64,000 bases of DNA from Flavobacterium sp. M31R6. Lineage in GTDB: Bacteria; Bacteroidota; Bacteroidia; Flavobacteriales; Flavobacteriaceae. The translations under genes and the position numbers were made by a program. The notes below the pieces were generated by a model. The model saw nothing but the letters and a program-made list of their open reading frames with translations. It made no database searches and was not told where the DNA came from. Shown here piece by piece: positions 8,245-16,622 of the stretch (the first letter of the stretch is position 1; each line of letters opens with the position of its first letter). The stretch lies in contig NZ_CP054141.1 in the NCBI RefSeq assembly GCF_013284035.1, forward strand, positions 2,418,001 through 2,482,000, read 5' to 3'.

Positions 8245-9882
8245 ATGGTTAGATCATTTATCGTTTCACTTCTTTTATGCAGCGCATTGTCGTTTGCACA
8301 GGAAGTAAATATCATTCCCCAGCCAGTACAAGTTACCAGAAACGCAGGGAATTTTGTAATTAACACTAAAACAAGTTTGGTTGTAACCAGTAAAGAGGAT
8401 AAATCCACAGCGGCTTTCTTGAATAAATATTTATTGGATTACTATGGTTTTGAATTGCCGATAGTTAAAAAAGCTGATAAAAACTCCATTAAGTTGAAAA
8501 GTGGTAAGCACATCGAGGGACTTCAAAGTGAAGGCTATAGCCTAAAATCAGATGATAAAGGTGTTGTAATTAATGGAAATTCGCCAATTGGTACTTTCTA
8601 TGGAATGCAAACATTGATTCAATTGTTGCCTGTTGAAAAAAGTAATAGCCTTACAATTGCGTCTGTAGATGTGAAAGACGAACCTCGTTTTGTATATAGA
8701 GGTGCTATGCTGGATGTTGGGCGTCACTTTTTTCCAGTTGCTTTTGTTAAAAAATACATCGATTATTTGGCTTTGCATAAAATGAATTATTTTCATTGGC
8801 ATCTAACCGAAGATCAGGGATGGAGAATTGAAATTAAAAAGTATCCTAAACTTACTGAAATAGGTTCCAAAAGAAATGGGTCCATTATTGGGAGATACCC
8901 AGGTACAGGAAGTGATAATACTCCAGAAGGAGGATTTTACACTCAGGAAGAAATTAAAGATATTGTAAAGTATGCTTCTGATCGTTTTATTACGGTAATC
9001 CCAGAAATCGAAATGCCGGGACACAGTAGCGCTGCCATTGCCGCATATCCACAGTTGAGTTGTTTTCCAGAAGAGAAAACCCAACTCTCAGATAAGATGA
9101 TTTCGGATAAGAGCAAACAAGAATTGGCAAACGGAAAAACTAAAATTGTTCAGGAAACATGGGGTGTTTTTACGGATGTGTATGCTCCAACTGAATATAC
9201 ATTTAATTTTTTGGAAGATGTTATCGATGAGGTGGTGACATTATTCCCTTCAAAATACATTCATGTGGGCGGAGACGAATCTCCTAAAGATGACTGGAAA
9301 AGAAGTGAGTTTTGTCAAAAGATGATAAAAGAAAAAGGATTGAAAGACGAGCATGAACTTCAAAGTTATTTCATCCAAAGAATGGAAAAATATATTAATG
9401 GCAAAGGAAGAACATTAATAGGCTGGGATGAGATTTTGGAAGGAGGACTTGCACCAAATGCAATTGTAATGAGTTGGAGAGGAGAAGCTGGCGGAATAAC
9501 AGCAGCAAGAGATAAACATCAAGTAATTATGACTCCTGGAAGTCACGTTTATTTAGATCACTCGCAAACCAAAAATGAAAAGGAAGTTACTATTGGTGGT
9601 TTTACGGACTTAGAAAAAATCTACAGTTATGAGCCAGTTCCAAAGGAATTGAATGAACAAGAAGCTAAGTATGTTTTGGGAGCCCAAGGAAATGTTTGGA
9701 CAGAATACATGCAAAATCCAGCCAAAGTGGAATATATGATTTTTCCGCGTTTGAGTGCATTAAGCGAAGTTTTGTGGTCTCCAAAAGAAAATAAAAACTG
9801 GTCTGAATTCCAGACAAAAATTGAAACACAGAAAAAAAGATACAGTTTGTGGGGAGCAAATTACTTTAAAGAAAAAGAATAA
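8245..9882 (+). CDS. GH20 beta-N-acetylhexosaminidase, exported
   Basis: 545 residues. An N-terminal signal peptide ends near FAQ (residue ~19). The GH20b-type N-terminal domain (~20-145) is followed by the catalytic barrel, with HWHLTEDQGWR near 183 and the catalytic pair D344-E345 in GGDESPK. The enzyme releases terminal GlcNAc or GalNAc from glycans in the periplasm or outside. It follows nagB by 38 bp, so the released GlcNAc could feed the NagB-LmbE protein. It is the last gene of the operon; a strong terminator follows. Confidence 0.94.
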   Translation: MVRSFIVSLLLCSALSFAQEVNIIPQPVQVTRNAGNFVINTKTSLVVTSKEDKSTAAFLNKYLLDYYGFELPIVKKADKNSIKLKSGKHIEGLQSEGYSLKSDDKGVVINGNSPIGTFYGMQTLIQLLPVEKSNSLTIASVDVKDEPRFVYRGAMLDVGRHFFPVAFVKKYIDYLALHKMNYFHWHLTEDQGWRIEIKKYPKLTEIGSKRNGSIIGRYPGTGSDNTPEGGFYTQEEIKDIVKYASDRFITVIPEIEMPGHSSAAIAAYPQLSCFPEEKTQLSDKMISDKSKQELANGKTKIVQETWGVFTDVYAPTEYTFNFLEDVIDEVVTLFPSKYIHVGGDESPKDDWKRSEFCQKMIKEKGLKDEHELQSYFIQRMEKYINGKGRTLIGWDEILEGGLAPNAIVMSWRGEAGGITAARDKHQVIMTPGSHVYLDHSQTKNEKEVTIGGFTDLEKIYSYEPVPKELNEQEAKYVLGAQGNVWTEYMQNPAKVEYMIFPRLSALSEVLWSPKENKNWSEFQTKIETQKKRYSLWGANYFKEKE

Positions 9883-9929
9883 TGTTGAATAAATAAAAAA
9901 GAGCATTATTTTATAAGTTTGTTAGTTAG

Positions 9930-9967
9930 AAAAAGGGTTTGACATTTAAAAAGTCAAGCCCTTTTTT
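9930..9967 (+). terminator. rho-independent terminator after the GH20 gene
   Basis: The stem AAAAGGGTTTGAC pairs with GTCAAGCCCTTTT around a short A-rich loop, followed by a T run. It lies 48 bp after the GH20 stop. Confidence 0.8.
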
Positions 9968-10080
9968 GAATTTTGTCATGTAGATAGTTTTTTTATGGAC
10001 GCAATACTTTTCAGAAATCATTTTCGTTACTGTATTAAATTCAAGCCAATGGTTTATATTGCATACTAAAAAAAAGGGAT

Positions 10081-10710
10081 ATGAATGATTTAAAAAAATC
10101 CAGCAATAAAACCAAAGCTGCAATTGTTTTGCTGATTGTTATGGTTATTATATTAATTAGCAATTTTATCAGACTGCAAAACTCCCAAAAAGCAAACGAA
10201 AATATCAATGCAATCTATAATGACCGATTGGTTGTTGCTCACTATATCTTTCAGTATGACAATGAACTTTATTCCATAAAGGCAAAAGCTTTACAAATTG
10301 AACTTAATGACTTGGAAAAAAATGCTGCTATCGCGTCTGCCATGCAACGCATTCATAAAATTGATAAATTATATCTAAATACATTTTTGACTTCCAAAGA
10401 AAAAGCATCCTTTGTGTCCTTCTTGGCTTCTTGCTCTGCTATTGAAGTTCAGTCGCGAAACAATAACTGGGACCAAGTAACCGAATCCAGTAATCAAGCG
10501 CTGAAAACGTTGAAATTGTTGTCTCAAATCCAGATTAATGAGGCTAAATCCAAAATGGAAAGCTCCAATTCCATTCACAGGGATAACACGACCTGGGGTG
10601 AACTTCAAATTGCATTATTGGTGGTTTTAGGCGGTTTCGCGTTATATTTGCTAATTGCAAAGAAAACCAAGATTAAAATTAAAATACCAGAAGCACCAAG
10701 CATGAACTAA
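10081..10710 (+). CDS. membrane protein with MCP-type four-helix-bundle domain
   Basis: 209 residues. A transmembrane helix at ~14-32 and a second near 177-193 flank an extracytoplasmic helical region of ~140 residues (NSQKANENINAIYNDRL opens it). This matches the four-helix-bundle ligand-binding part of chemoreceptors, but no HAMP, methylation or signalling domain follows; the C-terminus is a short basic tail. It may be a stand-alone sensor or a stress-related membrane protein. It precedes the next gene by 25 bp. Confidence 0.7.
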   Translation: MNDLKKSSNKTKAAIVLLIVMVIILISNFIRLQNSQKANENINAIYNDRLVVAHYIFQYDNELYSIKAKALQIELNDLEKNAAIASAMQRIHKIDKLYLNTFLTSKEKASFVSFLASCSAIEVQSRNNNWDQVTESSNQALKTLKLLSQIQINEAKSKMESSNSIHRDNTTWGELQIALLVVLGGFALYLLIAKKTKIKIKIPEAPSMN

Positions 10711-10735
10711 TAGCAACTGAAAAAAACATAATTTC

Positions 10736-11299
10736 ATGGATCGCGACCAATTCATTTTCTGCCTCGAAGCTGTTCCCGATGTAGAGATACGTACCACTAC
10801 CGAAGTGGTTAAAAATCTGGAACAGTTAGCGATAGAACAAGGTATAGCAAGCATTTATAAAACCTGTGACACCATTGAAGGATTAGAAGACAGTTTGAAT
10901 GCATTACTTTATCATGACCATAATTTTACCGATTACGAAATCATATATTTGGTAATGCCTGGAAAGGAAAACAGCATTTGCCTTAATAATTATTACTACA
11001 GTATAGAAGAAATAGCCGAAATTTTTGAAGGCAAAATGAAAGGCAAAATCATCCATTTTGCCAATGCAAAAATATTGGACTTAGACGCAGAAGAAGCACA
11101 ATACTTCTTAGATATTACGGGAGCATACGCTGTTTCGGGTTATGGTGCGAAATATAATAAAATAGCTAGTTGCAGTACGATAGACAAGGCTTTCTTTAGT
11201 TTATGCCAAGAATATGATGATGTAGTGGAAATTGTGGAAAAATTATATCAAAAGCACTATGCTCTATGTAAGTTGTTGGATTTTAGGCTGTATTATTAG
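10736..11299 (+). CDS. conserved hypothetical protein (DUF6642-like)
   Basis: 187 residues, no signal peptide or membrane helix. The sequence is acidic and of mixed alpha/beta pattern (FCLEAVPDVEI at the start, YEIIYLVMPG in the middle). I recall near-identical openings in Bacteroidota proteins filed as DUF6642, but cannot verify it. A caspase-like or receiver-like alpha/beta fold is possible; no catalytic motif is convincing. It is 25 bp after the four-helix-bundle gene and probably co-transcribed with it. Confidence 0.6.
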   Translation: MDRDQFIFCLEAVPDVEIRTTTEVVKNLEQLAIEQGIASIYKTCDTIEGLEDSLNALLYHDHNFTDYEIIYLVMPGKENSICLNNYYYSIEEIAEIFEGKMKGKIIHFANAKILDLDAEEAQYFLDITGAYAVSGYGAKYNKIASCSTIDKAFFSLCQEYDDVVEIVEKLYQKHYALCKLLDFRLYY

Positions 11300-11363
11300 T
11301 TAATGACTTCGGAAAAATGAACATCCCTTTTGAAGTATCTTTGTATTATAAACTTCAACAATA

Positions 11364-11924
11364 ATGATTCTTTATATCAAAAATATGGTTTGCAACCGTT
11401 GCAAAATGGTTGTCAAAGCAGAATTGGAAAAACTCGGCATAACTCCACTCAATATTGAATTGGGAGAAGTAACCATTGAAAAAGATTTGGATGCCTCAGA
11501 AAAAGAACGATTGGATCTTGTACTCAAAGAATTGGGTTTTGAATTAATCGATGATAAAAAAAGCCGATATATTGAAAAAATAAAATCCTTAATCATTGAA
11601 TTGATCCATGAGCAAAACAATGACTTAAAAATAACTTTATCGGATTACTTGGTGCAAAACGTGTATCACGACTATTTTTATCTTTCCAATCTTTTCTCCG
11701 AAATTGAAGGAACAACTATTGAGAAATACTTTATCGCCCAGAAAATCGAAAGAGTAAAAGAATTATTGGCTTATAAAGAATTGTCTTTGGGTGAAATTGC
11801 TTTCCAGTTGAATTATTCCAGTGTTGCCCACTTGAGTAATCAATTTAAGAAAGTCACAGGGCTTTCGCCAAGTCATTTTAAAAACATACGATTAGGAGGA
11901 AGAAAATCTTTGGATGAAGTTTGA
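11364..11924 (+). CDS. AraC-type regulator with HMA-like N-terminal domain
   Basis: 186 residues. The N-terminus IKNMVCNRCKMVV has a CxxC pair (C10, C13) in the position of a heavy-metal-associated (HMA) domain, and the ferredoxin-like beta pattern continues to ~residue 70. Residues ~105-180 hold an AraC/XylS DNA-binding domain: LGEIAFQLNYSSVAHLSNQF then KKVTGLSPSHFK. This short HMA-AraC layout is common in Bacteroidota. The CxxC suggests metal or redox sensing, but no metal-handling gene lies next to it, so the regulon is unknown. Confidence 0.85.
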   Translation: MILYIKNMVCNRCKMVVKAELEKLGITPLNIELGEVTIEKDLDASEKERLDLVLKELGFELIDDKKSRYIEKIKSLIIELIHEQNNDLKITLSDYLVQNVYHDYFYLSNLFSEIEGTTIEKYFIAQKIERVKELLAYKELSLGEIAFQLNYSSVAHLSNQFKKVTGLSPSHFKNIRLGGRKSLDEV

Positions 11925-12028
11925 TGTTGTTAATGAAAGTTTGCGGCAATTTTTTATTCTAAATGTGTTTTAAACAAAAAAAACGCAGCCCATTACGGAA
12001 TGCGTTTGTATCAACTTAAGAAACGATT

Positions 12029-12286
12029 TTATTTATCGATTGACCCGAGAACTCTTTTCATGAAAGTGTTTAGGGCTTCTTTTTTGTCGGTGCCTTGTTG
12101 TACCATTTTGTGGACTTCAATGGCGCCATACATGTTTGAAATCAATTCTCCGATGACATCCAATTCTTCATCTTTCAATGATGGAATTTCGGTCATGGCT
12201 TCCAATACTTCGATGGTTTCAATGATGTAATCCTGATCGTTTTCCTCGATGAACTGGGTCAGGTGTTTTATTACGGGTAACTTCAT
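12029..12286 (-). CDS. small conserved protein (DUF6952-like)
   Basis: 85 residues, acidic and helical (KLPVIKHLTQFIEEN at the start). No catalytic motif. It lies downstream of a thioredoxin-like and a peroxiredoxin gene on the same strand (gap 75 bp), an arrangement I recall as conserved in flavobacteria. A role in the same peroxide-defence unit is inferred from position only. The DUF name is from memory. Confidence 0.7.
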   Translation of the reverse strand: MKLPVIKHLTQFIEENDQDYIIETIEVLEAMTEIPSLKDEELDVIGELISNMYGAIEVHKMVQQGTDKKEALNTFMKRVLGSIDK

Positions 12287-12361
12287 TTTTAGATTTTTAG
12301 ATTGCTGGATTTTTAGATAAAAGATTCAAAAATCTAACGGTCTAAAATTCCAATAATTGAT

Positions 12362-12670
12362 TTAAACAATTTCATTAATCAATTCGATTAAAACTTCTTG
12401 TTTGTTGGTTTGGGTTTCGTTTACCAATTTTCCATTTACGAAAGTGGCGAAAGTAGGCAAGTTGCTTACGTTGGCTAGTTTTCTGGATTCTGGAGAATTC
12501 TCGGCATCAACCAAAACAAATGAAATTCCATCATTTTCTGAAGCCAATTTTTTGAATTTTGGTTTCATGATTCTGCAATTTCCACACCATGAGGCTGAAT
12601 ATTGAACCACCACTTTTTCGTTTTGTGCTATTAAAGCCCCTAACGTATCTTCGTTTAATTCGATTAACAT
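12362..12670 (-). CDS. thioredoxin-family protein, WCGNC active site
   Basis: 102 residues, cytoplasmic (no signal peptide). The active site SASWCGNC has C29 and C32, with Gly-Asn instead of the usual Gly-Pro between the cysteines, which should shift the redox potential. A cis-proline is present in SNLPTFATF near residue 75. It lies 101 bp downstream of the peroxiredoxin gene on the same strand and is a likely electron donor for it. Confidence 0.88.
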   Translation of the reverse strand: MLIELNEDTLGALIAQNEKVVVQYSASWCGNCRIMKPKFKKLASENDGISFVLVDAENSPESRKLANVSNLPTFATFVNGKLVNETQTNKQEVLIELINEIV

Positions 12671-12683
12671 AGATTTTTATTTT

Positions 12684-12763
12684 AAGTTGCTAAGATTCTA
12701 AGTCTCTAAGTTCCTAAGTTCAAAAAAAACTCAGAATCTTAGCGACTTAGTAGCTTAGTGTCT
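12684..12763. repeat. inverted-repeat spacer with TTAG/CTAAG motifs
   Basis: Between the peroxiredoxin and thioredoxin genes CTAAGATTCTAAG (12690-12702) faces CTCAGAATCTTAG (12730-12742) across an A-rich loop. Further TAAGTxxCTAAG units flank both arms. It could fold in RNA and modulate read-through between the two genes, or be one of the dispersed flavobacterial repeats. Confidence 0.55.
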
Positions 12764-12771
12764 TTTTTAAA

Positions 12772-13410
12772 TTAGTTAAGGCTTAGGTATTCAGCAGTAC
12801 TTTTTCTGTCAGCATTCATTGCTTCTTTACCAGCTTCCCAGTTTGCAGGACAAACTTCACCTTTTACTTGAATGTGAGTATAAGCATCAACCATACGTAA
12901 ATATTCGTTTACGTTACGTCCTAAAGGCATATCATTAACGCTTTCGTGGAAGATTTTTCCAGTCTCGTCAATTAAGTAAGTAGCTCTGTAAGTTACGTTT
13001 GATCCTTCGATAATAACTGAATCTGTATCTTCGCTGTAGCTAGTAGATTCGATGTCAAGAATTCCTAAAATGTTAGCTAAGTTTCTGTTTGTATCTGCAA
13101 GAATTGGGTAAGTTACACCTTCAATTCCACCGTTGTTTTTTGGAGTATTTAACCAAGCAAAGTGTACTTCGTTAGTATCACAAGAAGCTCCAATTACGAT
13201 TGTGTTTCTTTTTTCAAATTCCGGTAGCGCCGCTTGGAAAGCGTGTAATTCTGTTGGACATACAAAAGTGAAATCTTTTGGGTACCAAAACAAAAGTACT
13301 TTTTTGTTGTTTTTTGTAGCTTCCTCGAAAATGTTGATTTTTAAATTATCACCCATTTCTGAAATAGCGTCTACTGCAATACTTGGGAATTTTTTACCTA
13401 CTAATGACAT
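12772..13410 (-). CDS. two-cysteine peroxiredoxin (AhpC/Prx type)
   Basis: 212 residues. The peroxidatic cysteine is C51 in DFTFVCPTE and the resolving cysteine is C187 in KGEVCPANW, the typical 2-Cys layout. It reduces hydrogen peroxide and alkyl hydroperoxides. The thioredoxin-like gene downstream may recycle it. A TATATTTG box (the -7 type of Bacteroidota) is read on the minus strand at 13440-13447, about 30 bp upstream of the ATG. Confidence 0.93.
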   Translation of the reverse strand: MSLVGKKFPSIAVDAISEMGDNLKINIFEEATKNNKKVLLFWYPKDFTFVCPTELHAFQAALPEFEKRNTIVIGASCDTNEVHFAWLNTPKNNGGIEGVTYPILADTNRNLANILGILDIESTSYSEDTDSVIIEGSNVTYRATYLIDETGKIFHESVNDMPLGRNVNEYLRMVDAYTHIQVKGEVCPANWEAGKEAMNADRKSTAEYLSLN

Positions 13411-13439
13411 TTTTTTAGTTTTAAAGTTATTTTATGCCG

Positions 13440-13447
13440 CAAATATA
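13440..13447 (-). promoter_or_regulatory. -7 promoter element of the peroxiredoxin gene
   Basis: On the minus strand it reads TATATTTG, matching the TAnnTTTG consensus. No clear TTG -33 box is found at the usual distance, so the promoter may need an activator. Confidence 0.45.
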
Positions 13448-13525
13448 ATAGATATAAAAAGGTGTTTTAAATAAATTTTGATTATTAATATTTATTTAGT
13501 GATAGTGTTTGGTTATTAAGAGTTG

Positions 13526-15124
13526 TTAAATACCTGTGATTGAAACCGGTAAACTTCCTTTTCCTTTTTTGTCTTCCAATAATTGTTCGGCTGCACTTTC
13601 CTGAAATTCCACAAAATCTTGGTACATCTCCACAATTCCGTTGGTGTGTTGCAAATTTGGGATTACTTGTAAAGCATATGGGTTTCCAAAAACATAAAGA
13701 ATGCATTTTTTGGTTTGAAACAATTGTCCTAAAAATTCCAAAACTGAATCTTCCAGATTGAATTTATTCAAGGGTTTGGCTTTGGGAACAAACAAAGAAA
13801 TAAGTATGGTGTCAAATGGTTTTAGATCTTCTATGAGTGTTGTGTCAATTAAGTCATTGGCATTTTCAATCGCATATTCAGGGGATGGCAAGATGGGACC
13901 TAAGGTTTTAAAAAATGGATTATCGATAGGTTTGTAAACACTCAATTTAGCGAGACGTTCCCTGTTTTTTGCATCAAAAAGAACCACAGAACTGTTGTTG
14001 TCCTTGAGGTCGGTAATGCAATAATCGGCTATTTTTCGATTCAGTTCGGAAGTGATTTTAAAGTCAAAATCGGCAGCAGGACTTGGATTTTCTTCGAAAA
14101 GACCCGCTTTTTGTTTGCATTTCATAATGCGGTTCAAACTCGCTTCGATTCGCTCCGGACTTGCACTTTTTAATATTTCCTGAATCCCTTCGGCTACATT
14201 TTCGGCAAAACAAAGGACGTCGTTTCCTGCGTTGAAAGCTTCCCATTCCAGTTGGCCTTTAACATCATATAGTTTGGAAACACTATGCATATTCAAAGCA
14301 TCTGAAATAACCAGACCATCATAGCCCAATCGTTCGCGCAAAAGCGACTCGATAATGTTTTTGGATAAAGTGGCAGAGGTTTCCTTTCCGTCGTTCAAAG
14401 CGGGAACGGCTAGGTGACCTATCATGATTGAATCAACCTGGTTTTCAATTCCTTTTATGAAAGGAACCAATTCATTTTCGAGTAATTGCTCCAGGTTTTC
14501 CTGTAAAACAGGTAATCCCAAATGGGAATCGACATTGGTATTACCGTGACCCGGGAAGTGTTTTAAACACCCTAGAATTCCAACATCTGACATTCCGCGG
14601 AGGTATTCCAAAGCATATTGAGCCACTTTTTCTTTGTTGGAACCAAAAGAACGGTATCCAATCACAGGATTGTCAGGGTTGTTATTAATATCGGCCAACG
14701 GTGCCAAATTATAATGGATTCCAGCCGATTTTAAGTCTAATGCAATTTGTTTTCCCACTTGGTACACCAAGTCGATTTTCCTTTCGGGCAATGCGCCAAG
14801 AGTTATGGCATAAGGGTATTGAGGTGTTTTTTCTACGCGCATGGCCAAGCCCCATTCGGCATCAATACTCATCAATAGGGGAGTGGTGGCACATTTTTGA
14901 TAACGTACAATCAGGTCTTTCAAACGTTGATAGCTATCGTCATTGAATTCTACTTTTTTCTTGCTCTCATAGTTGGTAGCCGCACTGGCTCTGCTATGAA
15001 AAAACGTCAATCCACCAATGTTATGTTCCTTGATTAACCGTTCCGTTTCCTGAATATTCTCTTCCGTGTCGTTGATGAAAACGGCAGGAAAAAAGAATTG
15101 TCCTATTTTTTGTTCTAGTGTCAT
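13526..15124 (-). CDS. GH3 beta-N-acetylglucosaminidase, NagZ-like
   Basis: 532 residues. The N-terminal ~340 residues are the GH3 barrel: the NagZ signature KHFPGHGNTNVDSH begins near residue 187 and the nucleophile D is in VISDALNM near residue 272. The C-terminal ~170 residues resemble the GH3 alpha/beta sandwich. There is no signal peptide, so it should act in the cytoplasm, as NagZ does when it trims GlcNAc from imported GlcNAc-anhydroMurNAc peptides. The next gene on the strand upstream is an AmpG-like permease, which supports peptidoglycan recycling. Chitooligosaccharides remain an alternative substrate. Confidence 0.88.
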   Translation of the reverse strand: MTLEQKIGQFFFPAVFINDTEENIQETERLIKEHNIGGLTFFHSRASAATNYESKKKVEFNDDSYQRLKDLIVRYQKCATTPLLMSIDAEWGLAMRVEKTPQYPYAITLGALPERKIDLVYQVGKQIALDLKSAGIHYNLAPLADINNNPDNPVIGYRSFGSNKEKVAQYALEYLRGMSDVGILGCLKHFPGHGNTNVDSHLGLPVLQENLEQLLENELVPFIKGIENQVDSIMIGHLAVPALNDGKETSATLSKNIIESLLRERLGYDGLVISDALNMHSVSKLYDVKGQLEWEAFNAGNDVLCFAENVAEGIQEILKSASPERIEASLNRIMKCKQKAGLFEENPSPAADFDFKITSELNRKIADYCITDLKDNNSSVVLFDAKNRERLAKLSVYKPIDNPFFKTLGPILPSPEYAIENANDLIDTTLIEDLKPFDTILISLFVPKAKPLNKFNLEDSVLEFLGQLFQTKKCILYVFGNPYALQVIPNLQHTNGIVEMYQDFVEFQESAAEQLLEDKKGKGSLPVSITGI

Positions 15125-15261
15125 TTTAAAATGAATATGATATTTAGTTTAACCATATACGACATATAAGTTGAAATTTGTATAATTACTAAAGTTAAGT
15201 ATTTGATAATCATTATTTTAAATAAACTTATTGATTTATATGTTTTCTGAAAAAAATGTGC

Positions 15262-16524
15262 TTATTTCTCTTCTACTTTCTTACCATACTCATCCGGATA
15301 ATCCAGGTATTGGGATAAAATCAATCCCGGGATGGTGGCGCAAAATACCCAGATGAAGAAATTGCCATAACCTAAATACTCTTGTATAAAACCACTCGCC
15401 ATACCAGGAAGCATCATGCCCAATGCCATAAAGCCAGTGGCAATAGCGTAGTGCGAAGTTTTGGATTCACCATCGGCTATGTAAATTAAGTACATCATAA
15501 AGGCCGCAAAACCAAAACCGTATCCAAATTGCTCAGCAATAACAGCGGCATAAATATAATAAACCGATGTTGGATGAAAATAAGCCAAGAGCACAAAACC
15601 AATTATAGGCAAGTGCATAGCAAGGAACATTCGTAACATCCATTTGCGCAGCCCTTCTTTGGAAATAACGATACCACCCAGAATTCCTCCAATTACAAGG
15701 GCAATTACTCCAAAAGTTCCATAAATGATTCCCACATCTTCAGTGGCTAATCCCATGCCTCCTTTTGTTTTGCCATCGATTAAAAAAGGAGTCAGCATTT
15801 TTAATAATTGGGATTCACCCAATCTGAAAAGTAAAATAAAAGCAAGTGCAATTCCAATTTGTTTCTTTTGAAAGAAAGAGGTAAAGACTTCGCTGAAACT
15901 TGTTTTTTGACTTGCATCGGTTTCGGCGATTTCTTCTACTTTGGGAGTGGAGAAAAAGTTGTAAATGGTAAGGGAAATAGCAATCAAGGCGACAAAAATC
16001 ATGGTATATGACCACGCTTTGGTATTGTCTCCAAATTTATTTTCCAAAAAGCCTGCAAGAATTACAATTAGTCCATTTCCCGTAAGCATCGAAAGTCTAT
16101 AAAATGTACTTCGGATCCCTAAGAAAAAAGCCTGTTGTTCTTTGGCCAATGCCAACATATAATAGCCATCGCTTGCCACATCATTGGATGCCGAAGCAAA
16201 TGCCCCAACCCAAAACAGCGCCAAACTCAATATGAAAAAATGATTAAAAGAGATTGTAATACCCACTATCAGAAAGGTAATTGCAATCAATAATTGCATC
16301 GCCAAAAACCATTTTCTTTTGGTGGCATACAAATCAATAAACGGACTCCAGATTGGTTTGATGACCCAAGGTAAGTAGAGTAAACTGGTGTAAAAACCAA
16401 TGTCTTGGTTGTCAACACCCAAGTCTTTATACATAATAACCGAAACCGAAATAATAATCGCATACGGAAAACCCGATGAAAAATTTAAAAACGGAATCCA
16501 ATACCAGGGCTTGTTGTCTTTCAT
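15262..16524 (-). CDS. MFS permease, AmpG-like
   Basis: 420 residues with about 12 predicted membrane helices. The opening (PWYWIPFLNFSSGFPYAIII) and the loop GVDNQDIGFYTSLLYLPW fit the AmpG/PAT branch of the major facilitator superfamily. AmpG imports muropeptides. It lies between a DigH-like secreted glycosidase and a NagZ-like glucosidase, which fits import of wall fragments. The gap to the GH3 gene is 137 bp. Confidence 0.83.
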   Translation of the reverse strand: MKDNKPWYWIPFLNFSSGFPYAIIISVSVIMYKDLGVDNQDIGFYTSLLYLPWVIKPIWSPFIDLYATKRKWFLAMQLLIAITFLIVGITISFNHFFILSLALFWVGAFASASNDVASDGYYMLALAKEQQAFFLGIRSTFYRLSMLTGNGLIVILAGFLENKFGDNTKAWSYTMIFVALIAISLTIYNFFSTPKVEEIAETDASQKTSFSEVFTSFFQKKQIGIALAFILLFRLGESQLLKMLTPFLIDGKTKGGMGLATEDVGIIYGTFGVIALVIGGILGGIVISKEGLRKWMLRMFLAMHLPIIGFVLLAYFHPTSVYYIYAAVIAEQFGYGFGFAAFMMYLIYIADGESKTSHYAIATGFMALGMMLPGMASGFIQEYLGYGNFFIWVFCATIPGLILSQYLDYPDEYGKKVEEK

Positions 16525-16536
16525 TATTTTTTATAT

Positions 16537-16591
16537 TGTTTAATCGTTTGAATCGTTTAAAGGTTTAATTGTTTAAAAGTTTAATTGTTTT
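16537..16591. repeat. short degenerate tandem repeat (GTTTAAT units)
   Basis: Repeated GTTTAAT/GTTTAAA-type units (about 10-14 bp each) lie in the spacer between the GHL10 gene and the permease gene. No obvious function. Confidence 0.55.
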
Positions 16592-16622
16592 AACCAGTTA
16601 TAAGTTGAACCATTTTAAACTT

